DNA of 64,000 bases, from the NCBI RefSeq assembly GCF_964204645.1, contig NC_134026.1, forward strand, positions 18,618,650-18,682,649, read 5' to 3'. Each line of letters begins with the position of its first letter. Within the stretch, counting starts at the first letter, position 1. Position numbers and translations under genes: made by a program. The notes below the pieces were generated by a model, which was not told the origin of the DNA, ran no database searches, and saw only the letters and a program-made list of their open reading frames with translations. Below, piece by piece: positions 33,912 through 45,208 of this stretch. The DNA is from Tubulanus polymorphus. Lineage: Eukaryota > Nemertea > Palaeonemertea > Tubulaniformes > Tubulanidae.

Positions 33912-35120
33912 TTATTGCGCGTCAGATATAATATGAATCTGCATTTTAAAATTTAAGCTTCCTTTTTTCTTTTTCATGAATAATTGTATTCCATCTTTAG
34001 TGTTCTGTAATTTTTTCCCAGAACCATGTAATAAGTTATCCTCTGATGTTCTAAGATCTAACCATAATGCATATTTATTACCGGTATAATAATCAATTTG
34101 ATTAATATTACAATTTTCAGATGATTTTACTTTTTCATTCATAAAATGTTTTCTAATTTCTGGCCATTGATCTATCATTCTCATTCCTTGACAAAATATT
34201 TTATTTGCTATTCCTTCGATAGTTATATCTACTTTTGATATTTCAGGATTATAATAATTATCAACTTTTATTGCACCATTAGAATATGTTGCAATGGTAA
34301 AAAATATTAATATACCTTTAATAGATCTTCTTAGGAAGTTAATATTCTCATTAATAATTTCATCATTTGCATTAATAGTTACAGTTTTAAATTTATCAAC
34401 ATAATCATATAATAATGAAAATCCTTGATTGTATTGAGTTTGAATTATACTTGAAATATTTTCATCAGTTACTGTATCATATTCTAAACATATATTCGAT
34501 AATTTATAACCCATATCTTTAACAACGCTAGATAATACAATTTCATTTACAAGAGCAAATGTTATTTCTAATATAACGTCTTCTTGAATTGCGTATTTAT
34601 ATAAAGGCGCATTATTATTTATCAATTCAAAGTCTAATGGAATTTTATATTTGCTTCCATAAATCTTTTTTATCAAATTATCTGCGGTACGAGTTACTAT
34701 TGCGTCATTAGCTCCTGATCTTAATTTATTTTGGTTTTCTGATTGGATTCCTTGAAATATCATATTATTTCTATTTTCTTTAGTTAACCATAAATCTTTA
34801 TAATGCATAAATAAATTATAATCATCTAATGAGAAAACTGTTTCTGGACCGATCTTTATAGTTAATTTTTTAATCAAATATCTTCCAACATTATCAACAA
34901 CATAATTATTATTATTACCGGTTACTTTTATATCAGCTGATAAATAAATACTATTTGGAACATAAAAAGTATTTTGTGTTAATCGAGGAATTCTAACATA
35001 TAAAGTTTCATCGGGATTAATATTTGAAGGGTTATGAGTAATTATATGATGTTATCTTTCTGTTTTAATAGCATTAGATATTCTAGAAATCTTAGAAGGA
35101 CTTATATAACTCCCACTCAT
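33912..35120 (-). pseudogene. MCP: Putative major capsid protein
   Basis: About 402 codons from ATG 35120. The pattern SGANDAIVTR...YKIPLDFELINN fits the region leading into the jelly-roll of Polinton/adintovirus capsid proteins. beta-rich segments follow, ending in a short basic tail. A TAA at 35052-35054, 23 codons in, is the only break; everything after it is open. It is preceded by the late-type start junction. Assignment rests on sequence style and position, so fold prediction should confirm it. Confidence 0.58.
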
Positions 35121-35170
35121 TTATTTAACAAAAAAATTAATTATTTATTTTTGATTATGTTTATTTTTTA

Positions 35171-36068
35171 TTATTTTTTCTTGATATTTTTTGATATCAT
35201 ATTCACTAACCCAAAAATAATTGTACTTACAACTGTAATTAAAAATAAAATAATATGTTCAGCAGCAAAGTTAAGAATGTTTCCTGCAGATTTCAATATA
35301 AAACCAACAATTGATGCAATAATTCCTGGTAAAGCTGCAGCAGATTTTTTAGATAGTTCCCATAAATATTTTGCTAATTTCTTTAAACCATCTTTAACTT
35401 TATCTTGTATAGAATTATTACCTGGGGGTTTATCCGGTTTATTGGGAGTAGGAGTAGATTTCAGTGAATTTGATATAGCTAAACCTATTGTTGTGAATAC
35501 CATAGTTACAGCTGTTAGAATTGAAAGAATTGTTATTCCTTCAAACTTAAATAATAATTTTATTCTATCTTTCAATGATATGTCAGAATTTGGTTTTAGT
35601 ATTAACTCTTTAACAACAACTTTTAATCTATTAATACAATAATCATATGATTTTAATGATAATTTCATTTTTTCTTTCTGAAATTCTATGTTATATTCTA
35701 AATCATCAATTTCTTTTTCTAAATATGCATTTCTTTTTTTAAATTCAATTTCTTCAATAATTTTAAATTCTCTATCTAATTTTAATTGTTCTAATTCTTT
35801 TCTGGTGTCAAATAATTTATTTTCTAAAGGTTTAATTTTATGATATCTAATTTTTTTCGCACGCAATTTTATCGGCTTCATTTCGTATACTTAATATTTC
35901 TCTAATCGTTTTTTCAGAAAACATACTTAAAGCTTCTATTTCTTGATCTGTTGCATCAAGTAATCCATTTAGTAAAAGTTTTTCAGTTTGAACTCCTCTT
36001 GAATTAGGTTTTCCAGAAGGTGTTTCTGTTTCTAAATTATTTTGGATTGTTTCAAATAATTCATTCAT
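35171..36068 (-). pseudogene. Coiled-coil, triple-membrane-segment protein
   Basis: Two overlapping frames, 35847-36068 (73 aa) and 35171-35881 (236 aa), probably one gene split by an A-run (near 35850). The first has a short acidic start. The second has a long charged coiled coil (about residues 20-80), a hydrophobic segment (TILSILTAVTMVFTTIGLAI), a Pro-rich hinge (TPTPNKPDKPPGN), and two more hydrophobic segments at the C-terminus (ALPGIIASIVGFILK, IILFLITVVSTIIFGL). This layout recurs in invertebrate Polintons. A virion-membrane or entry-type role is possible but not shown. Confidence 0.62.
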
Positions 36069-36097
36069 TCTTTGTTATATACTCTTTTATTTTTATT

Positions 36098-36610
36098 TTA
36101 TTTTTGTGTTACATTTTCTATTTCATTATTAATACTTATTTTTTTAATTCTATCTGGTTCTAATTTTTCCAAAGTTGATTCTGCTAATATTTTGTTTTGA
36201 TATTTATAAGAGATATTAATATAATAATCTTCTTTCAAATTATAATCTTTATTCAAATGATAATAATATTCGCCATTTAAATATTTTAAATCTTGTACTA
36301 AAAGTCTAGCACCTCTATCATTTATATTATATCCAGAATCTTTAAATATCGGTTTCAATTTATAAATATTTTCATTATGATCTAGATTTTTCTTTAATAA
36401 ATCTGGATTTAAATTTTCAGAATTTATACTTGATCTAGTTCCTCTATCAAACTCATCTGTTGATGGGGCTTTGGAACCACTATCTGCTAGATTAGAATTA
36501 TATGCTGATTCATCATCATTATCAATATTAGTTTCATTAGAATCAGGTTGTGGTTCATCACTTATACTGGGGGTGCCACCAAAAGTATCCATTGGAATAT
36601 CTTCTTCCAT
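36098..36610 (-). CDS. Acidic low-complexity protein
   Basis: 170 residues. The first half is acidic and Ser/Asn-rich, likely disordered, and the second half is more ordered (GARLLVQDLKYLNGEYYYHL). It is open and preceded by the late-type junction, with the TAA of the upstream gene as part of that motif. No family recognised. Confidence 0.6.
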   Translation of the reverse strand: MEEDIPMDTFGGTPSISDEPQPDSNETNIDNDDESAYNSNLADSGSKAPSTDEFDRGTRSSINSENLNPDLLKKNLDHNENIYKLKPIFKDSGYNINDRGARLLVQDLKYLNGEYYYHLNKDYNLKEDYYINISYKYQNKILAESTLEKLEPDRIKKISINNEIENVTQK

Positions 36611-36626
36611 TTATATAATAAAAAAA

Positions 36627-37211
36627 TTAAAATTTAAAATATAATATTCCTCCTATAACAATTCCTATACAAGTTAAAGCTAATTTAGCATTTTCATGGG
36701 ATTTATTATCATTATCAGTTTTAATTATTTCATGTTGAATATTATCAGTTTTAATATTTTCTGATGTATTGTAATCTTTTATTTTATCATTATTTAATTT
36801 AATATTCTTAGTTTTAGTTTCTGTTGATTGAATATGTTTTTTATTTTTTTCACCTTCCATTAATTTTGGAGCATTGATAATCTTTTTATTTATATCATTT
36901 AATCCAAATGAATTATTTATTGTTGCAGTTTTAATTAAATTATTATAACCAATTATATTTCCCATCTTACTATCCCATGATACTAAATCATTAGAAATAT
37001 TTAATAGATTAGGGCCTATACAATAATTAAGTCTTACATGAGATTTATCTAAATAATTTTGATATCTTACAATGTTTTCTGGAATCGATCTATTTTTATC
37101 ATTATAAATGGAATCTTCAAATAATACTTTGAATTGTTTCTGCGCATCAAATGAAGTACTTTCATTTCCAACTATTGGCGATCTTGTTTCAACTGGGCAC
37201 CTAAAATACAT
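36627..37211 (-). CDS. Polinton protein with C-terminal membrane anchor
   Basis: 194 residues, ordered N-terminal part (VRYQNYLDKSHVRLNYCIG), a Lys/Asn-rich spacer, and a single C-terminal transmembrane helix (LALTCIGIVIGGILYF). It is one of the few open genes. The start at 37211 lacks the usual ATAAATG context, so a different start is possible. Function unknown. Confidence 0.6.
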   Translation of the reverse strand: MYFRCPVETRSPIVGNESTSFDAQKQFKVLFEDSIYNDKNRSIPENIVRYQNYLDKSHVRLNYCIGPNLLNISNDLVSWDSKMGNIIGYNNLIKTATINNSFGLNDINKKIINAPKLMEGEKNKKHIQSTETKTKNIKLNNDKIKDYNTSENIKTDNIQHEIIKTDNDNKSHENAKLALTCIGIVIGGILYFKF

Positions 37212-37236
37212 ATCAAATAAGTTCTAATAGATTGAT

Positions 37237-37932
37237 TTATTCTTTGTATACCTGATTTTTAAAACCTTCACCATTTTCTAAAATGAAATTAACCCAACCA
37301 TTATTATTATCAATTTTATAATTATGATATGCTCCAATTCTATGCATATAATCAATTCTTTTTATTTTATACTCTTCACCAATACCTTGCAATTTACCAT
37401 GCGCTCTAAAATCGGAATTAATATTTATATTAAATTCATTACATATTTTATAAAATTTAGATAGATTAATGTTATTATCCAATTCTTTAAAATATTTAGA
37501 TCCGGGTAAAGGACATTCTAATTCATTTAATATTATTCTGATTTGAAAATATGTGTGAAATCTAAATATTGTGTGAATTAATTTTAAATCAGAATACTTC
37601 AAATTTTTATCTAAGTTATTTAAATTATCATTCCAACTTATACCACAACCAGTTGTTGCACAATAAACAGCAAAATTTAATTGATTCTGCCAATATTTCA
37701 TATTAGATTTTACTTTATATATATGATATTCATCTCGAGTAAAAGTAACTTCATATGTATTAAATATATTTTCCATTTTAGAAATAAAAAACTGTGATTC
37801 AGTAACATAAATTTCTAAATTAGTTAATGAATTTAAAACTAAATTTTTATATGTAATATTTTTTTAAAAATCTATTGTAGGAATATTATATTTAATTGAT
37901 TTATTATATTGGAAAGCTTTTGGAAACCCCAT
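37237..37932 (-). pseudogene. Conserved Polinton protein, one stop
   Basis: About 231 codons from ATG 37932, preceded by TATATAAATG. A TAA at 37864-37866 interrupts it 22 codons in. The main part has YEVTFTRDEYHIYK, NFAVYCATTGCGISWND and ECPLPGS. This Trp/Cys-rich pattern recurs next to capsid genes in invertebrate Polintons, so a structural role is likely, but I cannot name it. Confidence 0.62.
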
Positions 37933-37948
37933 TTATATAACTAAAAAA

Positions 37949-38380
37949 TTAATAATTTATTAATTCTTTTAATAATTTATCTTGTTCTTCAACTGTTATA
38001 TGGCCATTTAAACTTATTATATAATCTTGTGTATTCTTTAATTTATTAATTTCTTTTATATTAGTTTTAATTTTTTCTTTATTACTTTTTATATTTAATT
38101 TTGAACTTATACCGGTTAAAACACTTGAACTTAATCCTAACACACCAATTGATATAGCTCAAGGTGTTAATGGACTGAATATTGCTAGAAATGTTATTAC
38201 AGAACTAATTGTAACTGAACCACTAATAATAAAATATATAATTTTAGATTTTAAATATTTTTTCTGTTTTATCTTCAAGTCATTTTCAAATTCTAATATT
38301 TGTTTTTCTAAATATATTTTTAATTTAGTTTTATTTATATCATGAGGAATAATATCAATATTATCAACTTAATCATCCAT
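37949..38380 (-). pseudogene. Small two-helix membrane protein, two stops
   Basis: 144 codons from ATG 38380. TAA is found at codon 4 and a TGA about codon 74. It has a charged N-terminal coiled coil, two hydrophobic segments (IIYFIISGSVTISSVITFLA and ISIGVLGLSSSVLTG), then a charged C-terminus. Preceded by the late-type junction. No family recognised. Confidence 0.55.
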
Positions 38381-38399
38381 TTATTTAGCAAAGAAATTA

Positions 38400-38820
38400 C
38401 TAATTAGTAAATTTATATGCTACAAATATAACAATAACTGTTCCACCTAAAATCCAAATTATTTCATATTTCTGTTGTTCTTTACTTGGAGTATAATAAT
38501 CTGATATTGTAGGTTTATGTAGATGTAATTTTTCTTTATTGGTTACCGCGTTATATAAACTCATTGCATCATCAACTGATTGGAAATCTCTATGTGATCA
38601 TCTGATCATATAATTCCTTGTTAATATAATCCATATAATTTTGTCTCTTTTCTCTATATTCTTCTGCAGTTTTATTGTATTTCTCTAATGCTAAGTTATG
38701 TCTTTTTTGTTCTGTTACTGAACCATTTTTATCAATATGTTTAGATAAATATCCACCACCAGTAAATGCTAAAGCGTTAACAATTGCCGATCCTATAATA
38801 GTTATAATTGCAGAAGGCAT
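38400..38820 (-). pseudogene. Small membrane protein, frameshifted
   Basis: It begins with a Gly-rich hydrophobic segment (AIITIIGSAIVNALAFTGGG), then a charged coiled coil (HNLALEKYNKTAEEYREKRQ). After a frame change near 38590 it continues to a Pro-containing loop (PTISDYYTPSKEQQKYE) and a C-terminal transmembrane helix (WILGGTVIVIFVAYKF), with the stop at 38400. This N- and C-terminal anchor layout recurs in Polintons of corals and molluscs. Confidence 0.6.
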
Positions 38821-38844
38821 TTATTTAATGAAAAAATTACGCAT

Positions 38845-39065
38845 TTATATGGGAGGAATATATTTTTGTTTTTACAAATAATCAATGGTTAAATTAGATA
38901 AAGTAACTGCTAACGTTAATTTTAAAATATCATTTATATCAAATCTATCAACATTAACACTTCCCATTTTAAATACTTTTTTAATACCATTGAATAACCA
39001 ACAGTTCCAACTGATAGTAATGCTCCATTATATAATCCAGTTATTATCCACTTATTATCACTCAT
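38845..39065 (-). pseudogene. Very short membrane protein, broken
   Basis: About 72 codons from ATG 39065. A hydrophobic N-terminal helix (WIITGLYNGALLSVGTVGYS), one frameshift near 38960-38975, then DINDILKLTLAVTLSNLTIDYL, a TAA, and QKYIPP before the final stop. It is too short for many gene callers. Similar small proteins lie in the same place in other Polintons. Its start lies 4 bp beyond the stop of the gene before it. Confidence 0.5.
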
Positions 39066-39069
39066 TTAT

Positions 39070-39423
39070 TTATAAAAAAAAATTACTATCTTCAAAATAT
39101 TTAGTTAACTTATTTATGATTAATTCAACATTTATTTCATTACTAGTTTCCTTTGTATATATTTCAATTATTATTTTTTTAAGATCATCGATGATAAAAT
39201 CTTCATCTAATTCATAAAATCTTTAAGATTCTCTAATTAAATTAGTAATCTTTTCTACATTTAAAGTTTCTTTATCTATTGTTGTTTCATACTCAAATGT
39301 TATTTCATTAGAAAATGCAATATTTTTAATATGTATAATTACATCAGTAATGTTAAATTTCATTTCTTTCTCACGTTTAAAATCAAACCCAAAACATATA
39401 CTCGGTCCAACAGTTATATTCAT
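39070..39423 (-). pseudogene. Acidic small protein, one stop
   Basis: 117 codons from ATG 39423, with a TAA at codon 67 (39220-39222). The N-terminal half is beta-like (FDFKREKEMKFNITDVIIHI) and the C-terminal half acidic and helical. Start preceded by TATATAAATG. No family recognised. Confidence 0.52.
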
Positions 39424-39439
39424 TTATATAGTGAAAAAA

Positions 39440-40197
39440 TTACTCTTTACATCTTATAACTAATTCATAAATTACAGGAAAGTTATTCAAATCAATTAAA
39501 TATCCATTATGATTTCTTATTTCTAATTTAAAATTATTAAATTGAGGAATACAAGGTTTAAAATCACATTCAGCTAAATTATAATTTATTTGCGTTCCAA
39601 ATTGTTTAACATTTTTTAATGATAAAATATTTAATATACTAAAATTACATGTTGTATCTTTAGTTGCTTCAAATGTTTTTGTAGGATCAATTAAATTGCA
39701 ATAAATATAAATGTATAAAAGGTATTATATTTGAAATGCCTTCTACGTTTACTGTAACAACATCTGGTGCAATTCCTAGCAATTTAGCTAATGGTTTTTT
39801 TTCCTATAAATGCATGTTGACTTTCATCAAATACCTTTATTTTAATTTTATTTGTGCTATCACGTTTTATAAATCTAATTAAAAATTTATCATCTTTTCT
39901 AATTTTCAACCGTGCTCTTCGATTAATTTCTTGAGATAATGTTTCTAAATTATATAATCCTGGTTTTAAAATTAGATGAAACCATTTATTTACATTTCTA
40001 ATATGAATTAAAAAAGTATTATGTTCAATAGTTTTATTCGATATATTGTAAAAAGAATTACATAAACTTATATTAACTAATTTTAAATCTACGCAATTTT
40101 TATATTCTCTATCTAATTGAACTAATAAATTATGTGATTTATAATTTGTAAGTTTTGTTGAATCAACAAATATTCTGTATTCTTTTAATTCCGCCAT
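39440..40197 (-). pseudogene. Putative minor capsid (penton-like) protein
   Basis: About 250 codons from ATG 40197, with two frameshifts (near 39790 and 39705). The pattern YRIFVDSTKLTNYKSHN, LKLVNISLCNSFYNIS, then after the shifts YCNLIDPTKTF and FPVIYELVIRCK, resembles single-jelly-roll minor capsid proteins of this group, where a Y(I/C)xCxLIDP phrase recurs. The call is by sequence style only. Structure prediction would settle it. Confidence 0.45.
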
Positions 40198-40214
40198 TTA
40201 TTTTACATATTTTC

Positions 40215-40568
40215 TTATTCGAAATCTATTTCATGGTGCCCCTTTTCATTCTTACCTTTGTATACGAAATAGAAATCACCAGAACATTATTCTTCTAAAT
40301 TTTCACTTGATAATCTATGAAATCTATCTGGTAAATATGTTCTGAATTTATATGTATTTCCTTTTAATCCTTCATATTCTAAGTGTATAACTAATTTATC
40401 TCCATATTTGTTAGTAACTGTAACAATATCTGTAATTAGATATTTCTTATGGATTGTTAATTCTTATAACTTCTTAAATTTATAATCTACTGATTTGACA
40501 TTTGAAGTATCTTTTATTCTATCTAGAAATAATTTGTTGTTCTCACTGTTTGCTTGTTTACTCTCCAT
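40215..40568 (-). pseudogene. Small conserved protein, two stops
   Basis: 118 codons from ATG 40568, preceded by TTATTAAAATGGA as for the polymerase. TAA at 40464-40466 and 40287-40289. The core is KKYLITDIVTVTNKYGDKLV, then TYLPDRFH and DFYFVYKGK. Small proteins with this YPV/YG/LPxRF pattern recur in invertebrate mobile elements. It may bind nucleic acid (beta-rich), but no function is established here. Grouped with the polymerase by start context. Confidence 0.55.
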
Positions 40569-40597
40569 TTTAATAACATATTTTTATTAAAATTTGA

Positions 40598-43500
40598 TTA
40601 ACACGTTAGAATTCTTTTCATAATCTCATGCTCTTTTGTTTCTTCTCTTTTGAACTTTAGATATTCATCTAAATTGCAACCATATGCAACTGTATGAATT
40701 CCGTCATCTAAAATATATCTTTTATCATCAAATGGATTCAAACTAACCTTTTCAATTTCTTCAATAAACATTTCATGATCTTCTGATCTTAAACATTTCA
40801 TCTTATGTTTTCTAACTTCTTCATTGAATATACAATTGATGTAATCTTTGAAATGAATATTCTTTTCTACCACACTTTTGGTTATTCCATTCAATTTCTT
40901 TGATTCATGAGTTTTAGTTTTATATGAATACATTTTGGATCTAATACCAATGAATTCAATCATTTCTTCACCACCTAATTCATCTTTGAATTTACCGGGT
41001 CGCTTTTTATTATCATTGCTAAACAATTAATGATCTTTAGGATAATTACTGAAATCAAAATGATGTTTTAATGTTTTTAAATCATCAGTTATGTTATTAG
41101 TTTTTATCTTTAATATGTAACTGTCAGTATCAAAATATAAGATTTCTATATGTTTTTCTCCAAAATGAGGTTGTAATACATTATAATAGAATTCATACAT
41201 TAATAACTTTGATAATTCTAAAACTGAAGCACCAACATAAATTGGTTTATTAAATTCCATAGATGTTCTTCTCATTTTAACTGCAGCTAAATTTTCATCA
41301 AATATTCTGTTACCTATAAATTTAGGATATGTTTGTAAATGCCTTATCCTTTTGCCATTACTAACTAACTCAATATCATTTCTATTTCTAATATTTTCAC
41401 AAGTCTTACCATAGAATGCATTATTCATTAACTTGAAGAAATCTTTCTCAAAATCAGTTTTAGCTTCAGTTCTCTGTTTGGTGTTAAAATCTATATATTT
41501 TTCTAACCACTTAGATTGACTAAATGAAATATATCTATGTACTTTTTTTTTAGGATCATTCCTTGTTTTAGATATAACTTTAACATTCTATAATGTACTA
41601 CATAATTATATTAACTTCCTGAGTTACCATTAACTTTTCTGTATGAATATGATTTTCGGGTTTAATTCTTTTTTGATAATTTGATAATTCTTCATGTGTT
41701 ACAGTTTTATGTTCGGGGCAGTATGCTAGATTTCTAGATTTAAATTCAATATGTTCAGGATATTCTAAATCTACAACAAAGAAGTAACCAGTATCTGAAT
41801 CATCTGCAATATCTAGGATTCTTTTCTTCCAATCAAATTTATCATTATTTTCATGTTGTAAAACTTCACTTATTTCAAATACTCCATAAGGTTGTGGTTC
41901 CATCATTGCCCAACGATACAAATTATTTGCATCTATATATAATAACTTATATCCAGGGTTATCATTTACATTGAAATATCTATCACCTAATACACCTGAA
42001 ACTCCTCCTCTTATAGATTTTTCAAATAATAATAATTGATCTATATTTGTTAACAAGTCCATTTTTATATCTGTAAATTTTAATCCACAATCCCATGTTA
42101 AACCTGGACTAGAATAACAATGACATGGATCAATATTAAAATATTTTAGGTTTACATCTCTAAACCTTTCAAATATATCCGATAATAATAATACATCTGA
42201 TTTTAAATATAAATCTACCAATTGTCCATGATTTTTCATTTTGAAATGATTCCAAATATTCAATGTTCTATTATATACTTCATCTTTAACATATTCATTT
42301 TTTAATTCATCATAGAATTGTTCTTTCAATAATTCAGTTATATTAAAATCATTATGATTTTTATAGAAAGAATATGGAATTGCGCCTTTATATCTCATTA
42401 ATTGAAAATCATCATTATTTGGATAGTGTTGTTTTAATATTTTTAATTCATCATCAACTAATGATTTTGATAAGTTATCTAATGAACTATTTAAAAATCT
42501 ATATGAATCTATAAATCTTAGACACCCAAATTGGAATGATATATAATTCTCAGATGTTCTAGCTAACATTTTAAATTTATAAGTTGGTATTTTATCTTTT
42601 GATCTATTTGAATTTAATCTTTCTATTTCATTATTAATTTCTTCTATTTTATGACATAACTGTTTGATAAATAAATGTGCATAAATTCTGATAGATTATG
42701 AAATATAACTGGTACAAAGTTAATTTTCTTAGCTTGTAAATTGCAATTCTCATGCGCAGCGCCTCTAAACTTTCCGTTCAAATGATCATGGTCTCTTACT
42801 TTTTTATCTTTATAATTAAATATCTTTTCACAATAATAACATTTACCTGCAAACACAAATTCTTCTTTATATTCTTCTGTCATTATAATTTCTATATTTG
42901 TATTCAATAATTTGCTAAATCTTATTTCATGTTCAATTAATAAGTCACAAAAATGATTGATAACATTTTCATTTCTATAATGATAATATTCACTTTCAAT
43001 TAGTTCTGGATAATCAGATTTTATATATAACCCGAAAGCAGCAGCTGATTGATGAATCTTTTTAATTGTATTTGTTATTGGTGGTTCTTCTGAAAAATCA
43101 TTTTCATTAGAATTTAATTTCTTTCTTTTATAATATATTTCTTTTCTATCTTGATCAGTTAATTCTTTATTTAATGATTCAAAATCTCCATATATTACAA
43201 ATGGTACTTTATTTTTGTAATCATATTTTTTGAATTCTAATATTTTATCTTTTTCATTTGGTAAAACTAATTTACAATAATCATGATTTTCACATAATTG
43301 TTTATGATTTAATAATGTACTTTCATTTCTGAATCTATGTAAACATTTTCTACAAAGATATATTTTATGGTGATCATTTTCTGATTTCAAAAATAAATCG
43401 ATTTGTTTAATCCACATATAATGATTTTCATAATATAGTATATCTATAACATCATTTGAATCATAATCTTTTGATAGGTATAAAGGTTCTAATGTATAAT

Positions 43501-44629
43501 GTTTTATATTGTTGCCTTTTGTTTTTGGTAATTTGATTAAATCAAATATATTTATTCTTAAATTATTATCTCTTTCTATTTTTGGGATATTTTTAATTGT
43601 AACAGGATACTTATCTATCTTATAATTATTTTCAAATGGTTTATAATGAGTTAATCTACAAATATTATCAGTTGCAGGATGTAAGCAACTAATTATTGCC
43701 CATAGAAAACATTTATCATCAAAATTTTGTACATTTATAACAGCATTAGTTTTAAATGGTAATTTGATATAACTCGATGCTTCAATATCTGGTTCTTTAT
43801 AATATGATACATTATTTTCATCAATTGGTTTTGATTTAGTTAACTTATTATATTTTGTGTTATAAACATGTAAAGTCATAAATATTATTTCATCAAATAT
43901 TAAACCAGATCCTTCAAAATATTTCTCTTCTATTTTAGTTTTTACTTCATTATAACATTTATCTAATTTATCATCTATATGTTGTTTAGATATAATATGT
44001 TGTGAATGAGAATTTATATTATATATTGGTTTATCTTCAGATTTTATAAACTTTACTTTAGAAGATATACTAATTTTAGGGTATTCAACATCAGTTATTA
44101 TTTTTATAATATTTTTCATATTTTCTACATGTTTTTTATTTTCTTCTAATGTTTTTCCTTTATGAAATTTGAACTCAATAGCTGCTGGACCAATATCACT
44201 TTTAAATGCTTCGGTTATCTCTATATCTTTTTTATTATCTAATGAATTAATATAATTTCTTACATCTTCCATGTATGGTCTTTTATTGTTTAATTTATTT
44301 CTTATTCTTTTAATTGTCTTATGTTTCTTATCATTGTCATTATCAAAATAATTTTCACCTAAAATATCATTATTCATATTTCTAATATGACTTTTAGATT
44401 TTAAATGTTCATTACAATATCTTTTATCACTGAATGATTGATTACATGTATCACATTTATATATTTCTTTTTCATTCTTTAATTCATCTAATTTAGTTTC
44501 TAATATATCATCTTCATATTCTAATTTCAATATATTCTCTAAATGTGTTTTAGTTTTATTGTGTCTTGCTTTTTGGGATTTATCTAGATTGATTTTACAT
44601 GTTGAACAGTAGTACTTATTTGCTTCCAT
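40598..44629 (-). pseudogene. POLB: Protein-primed family B DNA polymerase
   Basis: About 1,340 codons. Start chosen at ATG 44629 (TAGTATTAAAATGGAAGC context), though the frame is open to 44677. Two C2H2-like fingers (YCSTCKINLDKSQKARH, YKCDTCNQSFSDKRYCNEH) open it, and a third lies near 43310. Exo I is YGDFESLN (about 43180). Pol A is LLYIDANNLYRWAM (about 41930), Pol B is NNAFYGKTCEN (about 41415) and Pol C is YFDTDSYILK (about 41130), in the right order. Breaks: frameshift near 42685, shift near 41600, TAA at 41027-41029. It would copy the element from its ends. Confidence 0.93.
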
Positions 44630-44691
44630 TTTAATACTAAATTTTTTTTTTAAATTGATTTGACACATTTTATTCATTTATATTTTATTCA

Positions 44692-45208
44692 TTTATATGT
44701 TATTCATATATATATATATATGAATTATTTCAATCACACTTACTAACACTTTTAATGTTTAAAAATCTAACTCATACAAATATAAATATTGAAATAATGT
44801 TTAAAATATATCTATATATCTATTTATAAGTGAGCTCGTTAATTACTCGTTACTTTTTTACTAACGCTTTTATATTGAATAATCTATCAATTTATATGTT
44901 ATTCATATATATTTAATCATGTATATAAATATTTTAAGAGTAATAGGGGTAATGGGCTTTCAGGTTAAAGGTTGAAAGGGTGAGTGAGTAAAAAATGAAA
45001 AAATATGAAAATAATAATAATTTCTATTTGGATTAGGAGTGAAACTCATAAAAAATGAAAAATAAATTCGAGGGTGCGAGAATTATTTTTCATTTTTTAT
45101 GAGTTTCACTCCTAATTCAAATAGAAATTATTGTTATTTTCATATTTTTCATTTTTTATTAGCTCGACCTTTCGACCTTCGATCTGAAAGCCCATTACCC
45201 TTATTACT
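44692..45208. repeat. Polinton-1 right terminal inverted repeat
   Basis: Reverse complement of 20627-21050. The outer 270 bp (44939-45208) is a large foldback: AGTAATAGGGGTAATGGGCT near 44939 pairs with the terminus at 45208. This outer hairpin is about 90 bp longer than on the left because of an internal duplication of the ATGAGTTTCACTC block. Confidence 0.9.

Larger units (their letters stand above)
20627..45208. mobile_element. Polinton/Maverick element 1, defective
   Basis: A virus-like giant transposon of 24.6 kb, or 17.7 kb without the BEL insertion. It has terminal inverted repeats of roughly 420-510 bp, a 6-bp target duplication, a retroviral-type integrase, a packaging ATPase, a protein-primed family B DNA polymerase, a putative capsid gene and many small genes. 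It is much richer in A+T than the DNA around it. Rightward genes fill 21.1-32.2 kb and leftward genes 32.6-44.6 kb, converging near 32.4 kb. Nearly every gene has a stop or frameshift. I did not find the adenovirus-type protease usually present in this group. Confidence 0.93.

Noticed and set aside
35034-35642. 202-codon plus-strand frame in Polinton-1
   Set aside because: Antisense to the coiled-coil membrane protein. AT-rich antisense of helical coding is often open.
37237-39423. Alternative genetic code (TAA/TAG/TGA read as sense) to explain the stops in Polinton genes
   Set aside because: The two copies have stops at different places, with sense codons in the other copy, all three stop types occur, and frameshifts are equally common. 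Decay explains it.
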